From NCBI RefSeq assembly GCF_900109195.1, contig NZ_FNZG01000002.1:938191-1002190 (forward strand): a stretch of DNA of 64,000 nt, written 5' to 3'. The position numbers and the translations under genes were made by a program. The notes under the pieces were generated by a model. It searched no databases. It saw only the letters and a program-made list of their open reading frames with translations, and was not told where the DNA came from. Positions 1-9,538 of this stretch are shown piece after piece (positions within the stretch are counted from its first letter, which is position 1; each line of letters begins with the position of its first letter). Origin of the DNA: Pseudooceanicola nitratireducens (GTDB lineage Bacteria; Pseudomonadota; Alphaproteobacteria; Rhodobacterales; Rhodobacteraceae).

Positions 1-1
1 G

Positions 2-1564
2 ACGAAAGAGTTTCTCGCCAAGCGGGGGCGCGTGACCTACGACAACGGCGACCTGCACCACCCGCACATGTCCTTTACCGAGGGCACCTATGACGGGCGC
101 TACCTGTTCGCCAACGACAAAGCGAATACCCGCGTCGCGCGCATCCGCTGCGACATCATGAAAACCGACAGGATCATCGAAATTCCGAACACGTCGGACA
201 TCCACGGTCTGCGGCCGCAAAAATACCCGCGCACCGGCTACGTTTTCGCCAACGGCGAACACCGCATCCCGCTGCCGAACGACGGCATCGTGCTGGACGA
301 ACCTGAGAAATACGTCTCGATCTTCACCGCCATCGACGGCGACACGATGGAGATCGCCTGGCAAGTGATCGTCAACGGCAACCTCGACAACTGCGATGCG
401 GATTACGACGGGCTCTATGCCTTCTCGACCTGTTACAACTCCGAGAACGGGGTCACGCTGGCGGACATGACCGCGAACGAGCAGGACTGGGTCGTCATCT
501 TCGACATCAAGGCGATCGAGGCCGGCATCGCGGCCGGGGATTACACCGAATACAACGGTGTGAAGGTCATCGACGGTCGTGAAGCCGGGAAATACACCCA
601 GTATATCCCTGTGTCGAACAGCCCGCATGGCTGCAACATGGCTCCGGACAAACGCCACCTGTGTATAAATGGCAAGCTGTCGCCCACGGTGACCGTGATC
701 GACGTGACCAAGCTGCCCGAGGTCTTCGGCGGGGCAGAACCGCGCTCGGCCGTGGTCGCAGAGCCGCAGCTGGGCCTCGGCCCGCTTCACACCGCCTATG
801 ATGGCAAGGGCAACGCGTTCACGACGCTCTTCCTCGACAGCCAAATGGTGAAGTGGAACATCGAGGACGCCATCAAGGCCTTCAACGGCGAAGACGTGGA
901 CCCGATCATCGAGAAGATCGATGTGCATTACCAGCCGGGCCACAACCACACCACGATGGGCGAGACGCTTGAGGCGGATGGGCAGTTCCTGATCTCGCTG
1001 AACAAGTTCTCGAAAGACCGGTTCCTGAACGTTGGCCCGCTGAAACCCGAGAACGACCAGGTGATCGACATCTCGGGCGAGAAGATGGCGCTTGTCCACG
1101 ACGGCCCGACCTTTGCCGAGCCGCATGACTGTATCCTCGTGCGCGCCGACAAGGTGAACCCCGTGTCGATCTATGATCGCGGTGACAGCCTGTGGGAAGA
1201 GGCGCGGCTTCAGGCCGAGAAGGACGGCGTGGAACTGGAATACGGAGCCGATGTGATCCGGGACGGCAACAAGGTGCGGGTCTACATGCACTCGGTCGCG
1301 CCGGCGTTCAGCCTCGATCAGTTCGAGGTGACACAGGGCGACGAGGTGACGGTCTACATCACCAACATGGACGAGGTCGACGACCTGACCCATGGCTTTA
1401 CCCTGGGCAACCACGGTATCGCCTTCGAGGTTGGTCCGCAGGCCACGGCGTCGGTGACCTTCACCGCCGACCGTCCGGGCGTGCACTGGTATTACTGCCA
1501 GTGGTTCTGCCACGCACTCCACATGGAGATGCGCGGCCGCATGCTCGTGAAACCGGTCGCGTAA
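2..1564 (+). CDS. nosZ: Nitrous-oxide reductase NosZ, C-terminal part (5' end outside window)
   Basis: Periplasmic multicopper enzyme that reduces N2O to N2, the last step of denitrification. The frame is already open at base 2, so about 520 residues are visible of a family length near 640; the Tat signal and first propeller blades are missing. Seen: His-rich segments of the propeller that hold the CuZ cluster (DLHHPHM near the start, GHNHTTMGE midway, EPHDC later) and a C-terminal cupredoxin domain with the CuA motif [12 protein letters not shown], whose two Cys, His and Met bind CuA. The nosDFYLX genes follow directly, starting 17 bases downstream of the stop. The identification is secure; only the start is unknown. 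Confidence 0.98.
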   Translation, partial: TKEFLAKRGRVTYDNGDLHHPHMSFTEGTYDGRYLFANDKANTRVARIRCDIMKTDRIIEIPNTSDIHGLRPQKYPRTGYVFANGEHRIPLPNDGIVLDEPEKYVSIFTAIDGDTMEIAWQVIVNGNLDNCDADYDGLYAFSTCYNSENGVTLADMTANEQDWVVIFDIKAIEAGIAAGDYTEYNGVKVIDGREAGKYTQYIPVSNSPHGCNMAPDKRHLCINGKLSPTVTVIDVTKLPEVFGGAEPRSAVVAEPQLGLGPLHTAYDGKGNAFTTLFLDSQMVKWNIEDAIKAFNGEDVDPIIEKIDVHYQPGHNHTTMGETLEADGQFLISLNKFSKDRFLNVGPLKPENDQVIDISGEKMALVHDGPTFAEPHDCILVRADKVNPVSIYDRGDSLWEEARLQAEKDGVELEYGADVIRDGNKVRVYMHSVAPAFSLDQFEVTQGDEVTVYITNMDEVDDLTHGFTLGNHGIAFEVGPQATASVTFTADRPGVHWYYCQWFCHALHMEMRGRMLVKPVA

Positions 1565-1581
1565 GGGGAGGGGACCGGATC

Positions 1582-2835
1582 ATGCGCTCTCTGGGTTTCG
1601 TGCTGGCCCTTTGCCTCGCTCCGCTTGCGTCCCTTGCGGAGACGGTCGAGGTGCGGCCGGGACCGGGGGCGCTGGTGCGGGCCCTCGCGACCGCCCGGCC
1701 CGGCGATACAGTGGTGTTGGAGGAAGGCACCTACGCCGGGCCGGTGATTATCAAGACACCTGTCACGCTCACGGGACCTCTTGCCCGGATCGAAGGTCCT
1801 GGCGAGGGTTCCGTCGTCACGGTCGATACCGGCGGCGTGACGATCACCGCGCTTACAATTTCGGGCGCGGGTGCCCGGCTCAGCGATCTCGACAGCGGCA
1901 TTCGCCTGACGAAGGCGGCCAACGGCACGATCATCGACGGGGTGACGCTGAACGGGAACCTGATCGGGATCGACGTCCATGGTGCCCGTGATGTCACCAT
2001 CAGAAACAATCGGATCGACGGTCGCAACGACCTCCGTGTCGCTGAACGCGGACCGGGCATTTACGTCTGGAACGCACCTGGGCTCACGGTCGAAGACAAC
2101 CAGATCTCGAAAGGCCGGGACGGCGTGTTCATCACCACGTCAAATGACGCGGTCTACCGGCGCAACCGTTTCAGCAATCTGCGGTTCGCGTTCCATTCCA
2201 TGTATGCCAACCGGATCGAGGTCACGGACAATATCAGCCGCGACAATGACATGGGCTATGCGTTCATGTATTCGACGCGCCTGATCGTCGAACGGAACCT
2301 GTCGGACGGAGACTCCAACCACGGCTTTTTCATGAACTTCGCCAACCGCGCCGAAATGCGTCGGAACGAAGTGCGCAATGGCGGCGAAAAATGCTTATTC
2401 ATCTACAATTCCAACCACAACCGGTTCGAGGGCAACCGCTTCGAAGGCTGTGGGATCGGTGTCCATTTTACCGCCGGAAGCCAGGGCAATGAGCTGGCCG
2501 GAAACGCCTTCATTGGTAACAGAACCCAGGTGAAATACGTCGGCACCACGTGGATGGAATGGTCGGCCGACGGCATCGGCAACTACTGGTCCGATCACGT
2601 CGCCTTTGACGTGAATGGCGATGGCGTCGCCGACAGTCCTTATCGGCCCAATGACAGCATCGACCGGCTTGTCTGGTCGCAGCCGGCGGCACGGCTGCTG
2701 ATGGGGGCACCGGCCATGCAGCTCATCCGTTGGTCGCAGTCAAGGTTCCCGGGGCTATTGCCCGGGGGCGTGACCGATACCCATCCGCTGACGTCGCCGA
2801 CCGGAACCGGACTGCCGCAAGGAGAACCATCATGA
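1582..2835 (+). CDS. nosD: NosD, periplasmic copper-maturation protein for N2O reductase
   Basis: Needed for CuZ cluster assembly of NosZ together with the NosFY ABC transporter (family knowledge). The 417-residue product begins with a classical signal peptide ending near LASLAE, so it should be periplasmic. The body is a run of short beta-helix repeats rich in N and G (CASH/parallel beta-helix type), as expected for NosD. An ORF reading further upstream exists in the same frame, but the ATG at 1582 follows an AGGGGAGGGG ribosome-binding stretch and gives the signal peptide, so I chose it. The stop overlaps the nosF start in an ATGA. Confidence 0.95.
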   Translation: MRSLGFVLALCLAPLASLAETVEVRPGPGALVRALATARPGDTVVLEEGTYAGPVIIKTPVTLTGPLARIEGPGEGSVVTVDTGGVTITALTISGAGARLSDLDSGIRLTKAANGTIIDGVTLNGNLIGIDVHGARDVTIRNNRIDGRNDLRVAERGPGIYVWNAPGLTVEDNQISKGRDGVFITTSNDAVYRRNRFSNLRFAFHSMYANRIEVTDNISRDNDMGYAFMYSTRLIVERNLSDGDSNHGFFMNFANRAEMRRNEVRNGGEKCLFIYNSNHNRFEGNRFEGCGIGVHFTAGSQGNELAGNAFIGNRTQVKYVGTTWMEWSADGIGNYWSDHVAFDVNGDGVADSPYRPNDSIDRLVWSQPAARLLMGAPAMQLIRWSQSRFPGLLPGGVTDTHPLTSPTGTGLPQGEPS

Positions 2836-3740
2836 CTGCAATTCTCGCCATCAATGCTCTCTGTCTGTCTTTCGGTGGGCAGCGGGTTCTCGACGATGTT
2901 TCACTGTCCGTTCAGCCCGGCGAGCGGTTGGCCTTGCTCGGCCACAACGGTGCCGGCAAGTCGACGCTGTTCAAGACGGTTCTCGGGTTTCTGCATCCAA
3001 GCTCCGGCACCGTTGCCGTCGCTGGTCACGCGCCGGGGTCCAACCCGGCCAGGGAGGCCGTGAACTACCTTCCCGAGGTCGTCTCTTTCCAGAGGAACCT
3101 GTCGGGCCGCGAGGTGCTGAGCTATTTTTCAGGCTTGCGAGGAACACCGAAGGCCGAGGTTTCGGACCTTTTGGCGCGTGTCGGCCTTCTGGATGCCGCT
3201 GATCGGGCGGTCGGGGCCTATTCCAAGGGGATGCGCCAGCGTCTTGGGCTGGCGCAGGCCCTGATCGGTGCCCCGCGGCTTCTTCTGCTCGACGAACCGA
3301 CCAGCGGTCTCGACCCGGTGTCGCGGCACGAGTTCTACGAGGTGATCGCCGATGCGGCTGCCCGGGGATCTGCCGTGCTGCTCTCGTCGCACGGGCTGGA
3401 GGAAGTGCAGGACAAGACAGACAGCATTGCGATCCTCGCCCGCGGACGGCTGAAGGCAGAGGGCACCCTGGCAGAGTTGGCCCAGGAAGCAGGTTTGCCG
3501 ACCACGATCCGCATATCGGCCAAGCCGGGGGCGGCAGACGATCTTCATGGCGAATTCGGCGGGCGGCGGGTCAACGGATGCCGCCTGGACCTCGATTGCG
3601 CGCAGGGCGCGAAGGTGGACCTTCTTGCGCGCCTCGGGCGGCACCATGACAAGCTTCGGGACGTCGAGATTGCGCCTCCCGGTCTCACCGATATCTACAG
3701 GCATTTTTCCCGAATGGGCCCGACGGAGGACCAGATATGA
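2832..3740 (+). CDS. nosF: NosF, ABC transporter ATP-binding protein
   Basis: Cytoplasmic ATPase that energises the NosFY exporter, thought to deliver sulfur or a related component for CuZ assembly. The 302 residues contain Walker A GHNGAGKST (about residues 37-45), the ABC signature YSKGMRQRLGLA, and Walker B LLLLDEPTSGLD followed by a switch His (SSHGLEE). The length is normal. The start codon overlaps the nosD stop and the end overlaps the nosY start, both as ATGA, which points to translational coupling. Confidence 0.96.
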   Translation: MTAILAINALCLSFGGQRVLDDVSLSVQPGERLALLGHNGAGKSTLFKTVLGFLHPSSGTVAVAGHAPGSNPAREAVNYLPEVVSFQRNLSGREVLSYFSGLRGTPKAEVSDLLARVGLLDAADRAVGAYSKGMRQRLGLAQALIGAPRLLLLDEPTSGLDPVSRHEFYEVIADAAARGSAVLLSSHGLEEVQDKTDSIAILARGRLKAEGTLAELAQEAGLPTTIRISAKPGAADDLHGEFGGRRVNGCRLDLDCAQGAKVDLLARLGRHHDKLRDVEIAPPGLTDIYRHFSRMGPTEDQI

Positions 3741-4564
3741 GCACGCGCATCGGCACCGTTTTCGGACAGGAGTTGCGGCAGGCGCGCCGAAACCTCTGGG
3801 TCATTCTGGCAACCGCAGTGCTTGGCTTGTTCGCTTTGGCGCTGGCGCTCTTTGGTGCTGGGCAGGGAAGTGGCCTGAAGGTCGACGTGCTGACCCTGAC
3901 GGCGGTCAGCCTTGCGACCCTTTCGGTCTACCTGATCCCGCTGATCGCCTTGCTCATGTCCTATGACTCGATTTCCGGTGAGGTCGAGCGGGGATCTCTT
4001 GCCCTGACCTTTGCCACGCCGGTCCGTCGGTGGGAGGTGTTCGTCGGAAAGCTTTTGGCACAGACGGTTGCGGTCTGCGTCGCCATCCTGATCGCCTTCG
4101 GCACAGTCGGATTTTTGATCGGCTTCCTGGCCGAGATCAGCCGGGACGGCGTATTAGCATGGCTCCGGTTGATGCTATCGGCGGGCGGGCTGGGGGCGAT
4201 CTTCGTCGGGATCGGGCTGATGTTGTCGGCGCTTACTGGGCGAACCGCGCGGGCCGCCGCGGCCGCTGTGGGTGTCTGGCTGCTGCTGGTCGTCCTCTAT
4301 GACGTCGCGCTTCTGGGTGCCATCATGGCGGCGGGTGAGGGCATCTTCGCCACTCATGTCTTCCCATGGCTTGTCATCGCGAACCCCGCCGATGCGTTCC
4401 GCCTCTACAACCTTGCCATGATCGACGCCGCGCCCGTCGCGGGGATCGACGGTCTTTCCCAAACGCTTCCGTTCCCGCCGGTGGCCGCGCTGGCCGCCCT
4501 CGGGCTTTGGCTGGTGGCAACGATCGCCATTGGCTCCGCCCGCACCAAGAGGATTGTCCCATGA
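3737..4564 (+). CDS. nosY: NosY, ABC transporter permease
   Basis: Membrane partner of NosF. The 275-residue protein has a cytoplasmic N-terminus and about six hydrophobic segments, with the ABC-2 type signature region SYDSISGEVERGSLALTFA followed by PVRRWEVFVGKLLAQ. Starts in an ATGA overlap with nosF and ends in an ATGA overlap with nosL, so it is part of one tightly packed nosZDFYLX transcript. Confidence 0.95.
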   Translation: MSTRIGTVFGQELRQARRNLWVILATAVLGLFALALALFGAGQGSGLKVDVLTLTAVSLATLSVYLIPLIALLMSYDSISGEVERGSLALTFATPVRRWEVFVGKLLAQTVAVCVAILIAFGTVGFLIGFLAEISRDGVLAWLRLMLSAGGLGAIFVGIGLMLSALTGRTARAAAAAVGVWLLLVVLYDVALLGAIMAAGEGIFATHVFPWLVIANPADAFRLYNLAMIDAAPVAGIDGLSQTLPFPPVAALAALGLWLVATIAIGSARTKRIVP

Positions 4565-5094
4565 AGAAAGTCGTGTTCGCCCTTGCCGTGTCTCTGGCCC
4601 TGACCGCCTGCAAGGAAGATGTGGCGAGCGTCGTTGTCCCCGTTGAGATGACGGACGATGCCCTCGGCCATTACTGCCAGATGTTCGTCGCGGACCATCC
4701 TGGGCCCAAGGCGCAGGTCCACCTGAAAGGCCGGGCAGCGCCGCTCTGGTTCAGCCAAGTGTCCGATGCCGTCGCTTACATCCATGACCCGGAGCGGGAG
4801 ATGGAGATCACTGCGGTTTTCGTCTCCGACATGAGTCGCGCGGAAAGCTGGAGCGTGCCGGGCATCGCCAACTGGCACGCTGCCGAAACGGCCTTTCTCG
4901 TCATCGAGAGCGATCAGCTTGGCGGAATGGGGGTGCCGGAAGCGCTGCCGTTCAGCCGCCGTGAGGATGCCACCGCGTTCGTAGCGGATCGGGGTGGACG
5001 CATCGTCCAATGGGGTGATGTGCCGGAAAGTTATGTGCGTCCGGCGGAAATCGGGATGAGCGGGCATGCCGCCCACGGGGAGGTCATGCAATGA
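4561..5094 (+). CDS. nosL: NosL, copper-binding lipoprotein chaperone
   Basis: Outer-leaflet or periplasmic lipoprotein that hands Cu(I) to NosZ during maturation. The 177-residue product has a lipobox LTAC with the acylated Cys at residue 17. The NosL signature HYCQMFVADHPGPKAQV carries the Cys-x-Met copper ligand pair. The frame is open further upstream, but the ATG at 4561 makes the lipoprotein signal and overlaps the nosY stop. The end overlaps nosX. Length and motifs fit the family. Confidence 0.95.
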   Translation: MKKVVFALAVSLALTACKEDVASVVVPVEMTDDALGHYCQMFVADHPGPKAQVHLKGRAAPLWFSQVSDAVAYIHDPEREMEITAVFVSDMSRAESWSVPGIANWHAAETAFLVIESDQLGGMGVPEALPFSRREDATAFVADRGGRIVQWGDVPESYVRPAEIGMSGHAAHGEVMQ

Positions 5095-6008
5095 CCCGGT
5101 TCTCGAGACGTCGTTTCATTGCCATGTCGGCCGCGACCCTTGCGGCTGGCCGTGCATCCGCTGCGGGCAGAGAGGTCGCCTACTGGCGGGGGCAAGCCCT
5201 TGGCGCGCGCGCCGAGATCGCCGTTTGCGGCATTTCGCAGGCCGAGGCGGCTTCCCTATTCGATGGCCTTGAATTGGAGCTTTCGCGTATCGAGAGCCTC
5301 TTCTCGCTCTACCGGACGGACAGCGCCCTGGCTCAGCTGAACCGGGATCAGATACTGCGTAACCCCGATCCCGCCATGCTGCATCTCTTGTCGGAGGCCC
5401 GGGCGGTCTTCACGGCGACGGAAGGCGCCTTCGATCCAACGGTCCAGCCGCTGTTCGACCTTCATGCTCGAGCGTTTGGCGAAGGACGCCGTGTCGGGGC
5501 GGACGAAGTGCAGCACGCGCGTCGCCGGGTCGGATTCCAACATGTGTCGCTATCCCCGCAGGCTATCAGGTTTCAAAGGGGCGGTATGGCTCTGACCCTG
5601 AACGGGATCGCACAGGGCTATGCCACGGATCGCCTTGCCTCTCTTCTGAAGAGTGCCGGTCTCCGGCACATCTTGGTAAACGCAGGAGAAATCCGGGCCC
5701 TTGGGGACGGGCAGGGGCAGGGATGGCGTGTATCGATCCCCGGCGGCCGGACCGTCACCTTGAAAGACCACGCAATCGCCACTTCGGATGTTGTGGGCAC
5801 CTTGGTCGATCCCGCCGCGGGTATCGGACACATCTTCGATCCCAGACGTGACGCGCAGCTCACTTCCGGGCCAGCCTCGATATGTCATGACAGTGCGGCG
5901 ATTGCGGATGCCGCATCGACTGCGGCCGTTCTCATGTCGCCATCGGAACGCGACCTGCTTCGGCCGCTCGGGGCGAAAATCGTCGGCTCGGCTGGCATTC
6001 GGTCGTGA
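5091..6008 (+). CDS. nosX: NosX, ApbE-type FAD:protein FMN transferase
   Basis: Periplasmic flavin transferase of the ApbE superfamily that flavinylates the electron donor NosR (not in view), supporting electron flow to NosZ. The 305 residues start with a twin-arginine-like leader ([16 protein letters not shown]). ApbE features seen: the [15 protein letters not shown] segment, the VGFQHVSL and [17 protein letters not shown] region, and GHIFDPR near the C-terminus. Overlaps nosL by ATGA. It is the last gene before the nirK promoter region. Confidence 0.92.
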   Translation: MTRFSRRRFIAMSAATLAAGRASAAGREVAYWRGQALGARAEIAVCGISQAEAASLFDGLELELSRIESLFSLYRTDSALAQLNRDQILRNPDPAMLHLLSEARAVFTATEGAFDPTVQPLFDLHARAFGEGRRVGADEVQHARRRVGFQHVSLSPQAIRFQRGGMALTLNGIAQGYATDRLASLLKSAGLRHILVNAGEIRALGDGQGQGWRVSIPGGRTVTLKDHAIATSDVVGTLVDPAAGIGHIFDPRRDAQLTSGPASICHDSAAIADAASTAAVLMSPSERDLLRPLGAKIVGSAGIRS

Positions 6009-6011
6009 AGT

Positions 6012-6025
6012 TTGTGTTTCCGCAA
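6012..6025. promoter_or_regulatory. NnrR-box-like palindrome upstream of nirK
   Basis: TTGTG-TTTC-CGCAA matches the NnrR/NO-regulator consensus TTGCG-N4-CGCAA at 9 of 10 positions. Its centre is about 73 bases upstream of the nirK ATG, a reasonable place for a Crp/Fnr-type activator at -41.5 of a short leader. It begins just after the nosX stop. The role is inferred from the motif and from the nnrR gene in this cluster. Confidence 0.65.
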
Positions 6026-6091
6026 CGTTCGAAAACAACAGGGCCGGTAGCGTCTTCTCAAACAGCATTCATACCTGAAAGGAGATTGAAA

Positions 6092-7240
6092 ATGCTGACG
6101 AGAAGAGCCGCACTGATGGGCGCCGCCGGCATAGCTGCGCTGCCCGTTCTCGCCAAGGCCGCCAAGGCCGAAGAGATCATGGACACCTCGATGGCCCCCC
6201 CCGTGGATCTGTCGAGCCTGAAGCGCATCAAGCGCAAGCTCGTGCGTCCTCCGATGGTCCACGAACATGAACAGGAAGCCCCGGCCGAACCGCGCATCGT
6301 CGAATTCGAGATGCAGATCGTGGAGAAGGAGATCGAGGTCGATAGCGGTGCCTACCTTCAGGCGATGACCTTCAACGGGTCGGTTCCCGGCCCCATGATG
6401 GTTGTCCATGAGGGCGACTATGTCGAACTGACGCTGTTCAATTCGCCTGAGAACATGATGCAGCACAACGTGGATTTTCACTCGGCGACCGGTGCGCTTG
6501 GGGGCGGGTCCCTGACGCTGGTCAATCCCGGTGAAAAGACCACGTTGCGGTTCAAGGCGACGCGTCCGGGGACCTTCGTCTATCACTGCGCCCCGGGTGG
6601 CCCAATGATCCCCTGGCACGTCGTGAGCGGCATGTCCGGCTGTATCATGGTCCTGCCACGTGGTGGTCTGACCGACCACAAGGGCGATCCGGTGCGCTAT
6701 GACCGCGTGTTCTATATCGGAGAAAACGACTTCTATATCCCGAAGGACGAAAACGGCGACTACAAGCGGTTCGAGGATGTGGCCGAAAGCTATCCCGAAA
6801 CGCTGGAGGTGATGAACGGCCTGATCCCGAGCCACGTCGTCTTCAACGGGAAGGTCGGGTCGCTGACCGGCGACAACGCGCTGCACGCGGCCCAGGGTGA
6901 AAAGGTCCTGTTCGTGCACAGTCAGGCCAACCGGGACACCCGGCCGCACCTGATCGGTGGCCACGGCGACCTCGTCTGGGAACGCGGCAAGTTCAACAAC
7001 ACGCCGCAGCGTGACCTCGAAACGTGGTTCATCGCGGGCGGATCCGCGGGCGCGGCTCTCTACGAGTTCCTCCAGCCGGGTGTCTATGCCTACGTGAACC
7101 ATAACCTGATCGAGGCTGTGAACCTCGGCGCGACGGCGCACGTGGTGGTCGAGGGCAACTGGAACAACGACCTGATGGAGCAGGTTCAGGCACCTGTCGA
7201 GTATAACGCCGCCTACGAAGGTAAGACTGCGCTGCCATAA
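6092..7240 (+). CDS. nirK: Copper-containing nitrite reductase NirK
   Basis: Periplasmic enzyme reducing nitrite to nitric oxide. From the ATG at 6092, preceded by AAAGGAG, the protein has 382 residues with a Tat/Sec leader ([11 protein letters not shown]). Two cupredoxin domains are present. Type 1 copper ligands read as H125, C166, H176 and M181; type 2 ligands include H130 and H165, with the catalytic Asp128 in the HNVDFH motif. The third type 2 His lies in the second domain. The frame is open upstream to 6005, but that would remove the ribosome site and leader. A terminator-like hairpin follows. Confidence 0.98.
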   Translation: MLTRRAALMGAAGIAALPVLAKAAKAEEIMDTSMAPPVDLSSLKRIKRKLVRPPMVHEHEQEAPAEPRIVEFEMQIVEKEIEVDSGAYLQAMTFNGSVPGPMMVVHEGDYVELTLFNSPENMMQHNVDFHSATGALGGGSLTLVNPGEKTTLRFKATRPGTFVYHCAPGGPMIPWHVVSGMSGCIMVLPRGGLTDHKGDPVRYDRVFYIGENDFYIPKDENGDYKRFEDVAESYPETLEVMNGLIPSHVVFNGKVGSLTGDNALHAAQGEKVLFVHSQANRDTRPHLIGGHGDLVWERGKFNNTPQRDLETWFIAGGSAGAALYEFLQPGVYAYVNHNLIEAVNLGATAHVVVEGNWNNDLMEQVQAPVEYNAAYEGKTALP

Positions 7241-7270
7241 GGCGCGGCTGTTCCAAGGCGAAAACTGACT

Positions 7271-7303
7271 GGGGCGGCCGGCCAATCCGGGCGCCCCTCT
7301 TTT
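7271..7303 (+). terminator. Rho-independent terminator after nirK
   Basis: GGGGCG (7271-7276) pairs with CGCCCC (7292-7297), with extra CCGG pairing inside, followed by TCTTTT. It sits 31 bases after the nirK stop and 18 before nirV, so some transcripts probably read through to nirV. Confidence 0.6.
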
Positions 7304-7320
7304 GATCATGAGGTCCCGAT

Positions 7321-8151
7321 ATGGACATGATGAGAGTGATGATCGGGCTGGCGGGTCTGACGCTGGTCTGCGGTCTCGGGGCAGGGGCGTGGCTTGGGGA
7401 TCAGGCGCGCGACAGGGATGCTGCGCAGGCTTTGCGCGCGACCGCCCTGCAAGGTGATATCGTGCGGGTGCCCGCGGGCGCAGTGGCCTATCGGCCGCTT
7501 GGCAATTACAGCCGGGATGGCAAGGCTGCGACGCCCGGTGTGCAAAGCCTTCCGGTCGGTGCGTTCGACATCATGAAGTATCAGGTCTCGCAACGGGAAT
7601 ATTCGGCCTGCGTTGCAGACGGGGCCTGTGTGGACGTCGAAACCGGGGCTGGCGGACTGGCCCAGACGAACGTCAATTGGATCGATGCGACGGCCTATGC
7701 CGCATGGCTGTCCGAACAGACAGGTCAGGTCTGGCGTCTTCCGACCGCGCTGGAATGGCAGCGAGCCGCCGCCGAGCGGCAGGGCGATGCTGCCCCGGAC
7801 GAAGGCGACCTCGATCCGGGAGAGCGCATGCTGTCGCAATACCAGCGCGGCGTATTCCTGCGTGGCAGTTCCAGCCCGGCACTGAGACCGCGCGGCGGCT
7901 TTGGTGAAAACAGCCTCGGTCTGGCGGATATGGGCGGCAATGTCTGGGAATGGACGGACGGATGCATGGAGAATGGCGAGGTGGGTGCCGATGGTGTGAT
8001 CACCGCCCGCGACCCCTATTGCGGCGTGCGCATCGCGGGTGGGCGTCATCAGGCGGCGGTCATTGACTTTATTAGGGACGCCAGCGTCGGTGGGTGTGCC
8101 GTTGGGCTTCCACCGGATCACTTGGGATTCCGGCTGGTGCGGGAACGATAA
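7321..8151 (+). CDS. nirV: NirV-like formylglycine-generating-enzyme family protein
   Basis: Commonly found directly after nirK; its exact role in nitrite reductase function is unsettled. The 276-residue protein has one N-terminal hydrophobic segment (residues about 5-27, possibly an uncleaved anchor or signal) and a SUMF1/FGE fold. Seen: VPAGAVAYRPLG, the WRLPTALEWQRAA segment, the hallmark GGNVWEWTDG, and a C-terminal LGFRLVRER. Three Met codons lie close together (7321, 7327, 7330), so the start could shift by two or three residues. Gene symbol rests on the position next to nirK. Confidence 0.85.
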   Translation: MDMMRVMIGLAGLTLVCGLGAGAWLGDQARDRDAAQALRATALQGDIVRVPAGAVAYRPLGNYSRDGKAATPGVQSLPVGAFDIMKYQVSQREYSACVADGACVDVETGAGGLAQTNVNWIDATAYAAWLSEQTGQVWRLPTALEWQRAAAERQGDAAPDEGDLDPGERMLSQYQRGVFLRGSSSPALRPRGGFGENSLGLADMGGNVWEWTDGCMENGEVGADGVITARDPYCGVRIAGGRHQAAVIDFIRDASVGGCAVGLPPDHLGFRLVRER

Positions 8152-8190
8152 ACCGGCATTGCTCGAACATGTGCTTGAACTCTGGGCGAT

Positions 8191-9375
8191 GTGCTGAAAA
8201 TTTGCGCGCCATATAAATGGGGGTCTTGTTTGCAAATTTTCAGATCTTTTGGACCTGCGGTAGGACACGTTCATACCAGCGAAGCTTTGCGTGCTGGTCT
8301 CGGCGCGGTCGTCGGTCTGGGGCTGACAGGGCTGTTGCTACTGTCGCCGTCTATCGATTTGGAGTGGGGCCGTTACCTCGTCGCCCCTTTCGGAGCGACG
8401 TCGGTCCTTCTCTTTGCTGTTCCGAACTCGCCTCTTGCTCAGCCCTGGTCAGCGGTCATCGGCAATACCGTCGCAGCACTGGTTGCTGTTGCAGTGTGTC
8501 TGCTTGTCTCGGATCCCCTGACACGGGTGGTTGTGAGCGTCGGTTTGGCAATCAGTGTCACCATGATGTGCCGCGCCTTGCATCCACCGGCCGGTGCCGT
8601 GGCGATGACCGCGGCACTCTCTCCGGACGCTATCCAGAGCCTCGGCTTTTGGTTCGCGATTATGCCGATCGGCTTGGGCACAGCGGCTCTGGTCGCTGTC
8701 GCGATGTGCTTTGCACGTCTGACCGGCCGACGTTATCCCTTCCGGCAATTTGAAGATCCGGGTCCGCAAGGCACAGAAGACGCCTCTCCGATTGAACGCC
8801 TCGGCCTTACAGAGAGTGAACTGAGTTCTATTCTCGAACGATACAGACAGTCATTTAACCTGGGGGTCGAGGATCTGGCCCGTTTGATCGGTGCTGCTGA
8901 GATCCAGGCGGCCACTCACGAGACCGGACCGCTTACCGCAGCCCAGATTATGTCCACGGACCTTGTTACGGTCGCTCCTGGCACGGAACTTGTGGAAGTC
9001 GCGGATTTATTTCGACGTCACAAGTTCACCTCACTCCCGGTGATTGACCAGAGCGGCAAGTATTTGGGCGTCATCTTTCAGATCCACTTGATTGGGAAAG
9101 CGCGGGAGGACGCGCTGCGCCTGGATCGACGGTTCGTGTCGGCATTTAGGCGGTTGCTGGATAGTCGGAGAGACCGACCTGTTCAGGCTAAGGATATTAT
9201 GAGCGTCGCCGGACCTCGTGCCACGACCAATACGCCGATCAGTGCTCTGCTCCCAATGATGGCTGATGGTGATGTCGATGCAGTGCCGGTTATCGAACAC
9301 GGTGCGATCACGGGCATCGTAACGCGAACGGACCTGATCGCTGCGCTGGCCAGAAGCGTCGTAAGGAAGACGTAG
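8191..9375 (+). CDS. HPP-family membrane protein with tandem CBS domains
   Basis: Integral membrane protein of the HPP family, some members of which are linked to nitrite transport, fused to two C-terminal CBS domains. The first 180 or so residues hold about four hydrophobic helices, including RALHPPAGAVAMTA, which carries the HPP motif. CBS motifs are IMSTDLVTVAPGTELVEVADLF and IMSVAGPRATTNTPISAL, probably a nucleotide-sensing regulatory module. No ATG lies near the start; GTG 8191 or TTG 8230 are candidates, and both sit in a 12-bp inverted repeat. It follows nirV by about 40 bases and looks slightly less GC-rich than the nos genes. Confidence 0.85.
   Translation: MLKICAPYKWGSCLQIFRSFGPAVGHVHTSEALRAGLGAVVGLGLTGLLLLSPSIDLEWGRYLVAPFGATSVLLFAVPNSPLAQPWSAVIGNTVAALVAVAVCLLVSDPLTRVVVSVGLAISVTMMCRALHPPAGAVAMTAALSPDAIQSLGFWFAIMPIGLGTAALVAVAMCFARLTGRRYPFRQFEDPGPQGTEDASPIERLGLTESELSSILERYRQSFNLGVEDLARLIGAAEIQAATHETGPLTAAQIMSTDLVTVAPGTELVEVADLFRRHKFTSLPVIDQSGKYLGVIFQIHLIGKAREDALRLDRRFVSAFRRLLDSRRDRPVQAKDIMSVAGPRATTNTPISALLPMMADGDVDAVPVIEHGAITGIVTRTDLIAALARSVVRKT
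8194..8243. promoter_or_regulatory. 12-bp inverted repeat at the start of the HPP/CBS gene
   Basis: CTGAAAATTTGC (8194-8205) and GCAAATTTTCAG (8232-8243) are perfect inverted copies separated by 26 bases. The left arm overlaps the GTG that opens the frame, and the right arm covers an in-frame TTG at 8230. It could be an operator or an RNA hairpin gating translation. The exact role is unknown. Confidence 0.5.
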
Positions 9376-9538
9376 AAAAGCGCGGTTGCTGTTCGATCAC
9401 ACCGGGGTTTGGGCATGGCTTTGGTAGTTGTCTGTCCCCCCAAGAGTCCCAATTCGGCGCTTCGTGTTCCCCCTGTCGTCGTGGATTTTTGTGGTGTTCG
9501 AACAGTATCTCTTTCACCGGCGTGAATATCGAACTTGT

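Noticed and set aside
5885-7309. 474-codon open frame on the minus strand across nirK
   Set aside because: Antisense to a clear nirK; composition is typical of high-GC shadow frames and no domain is seen.
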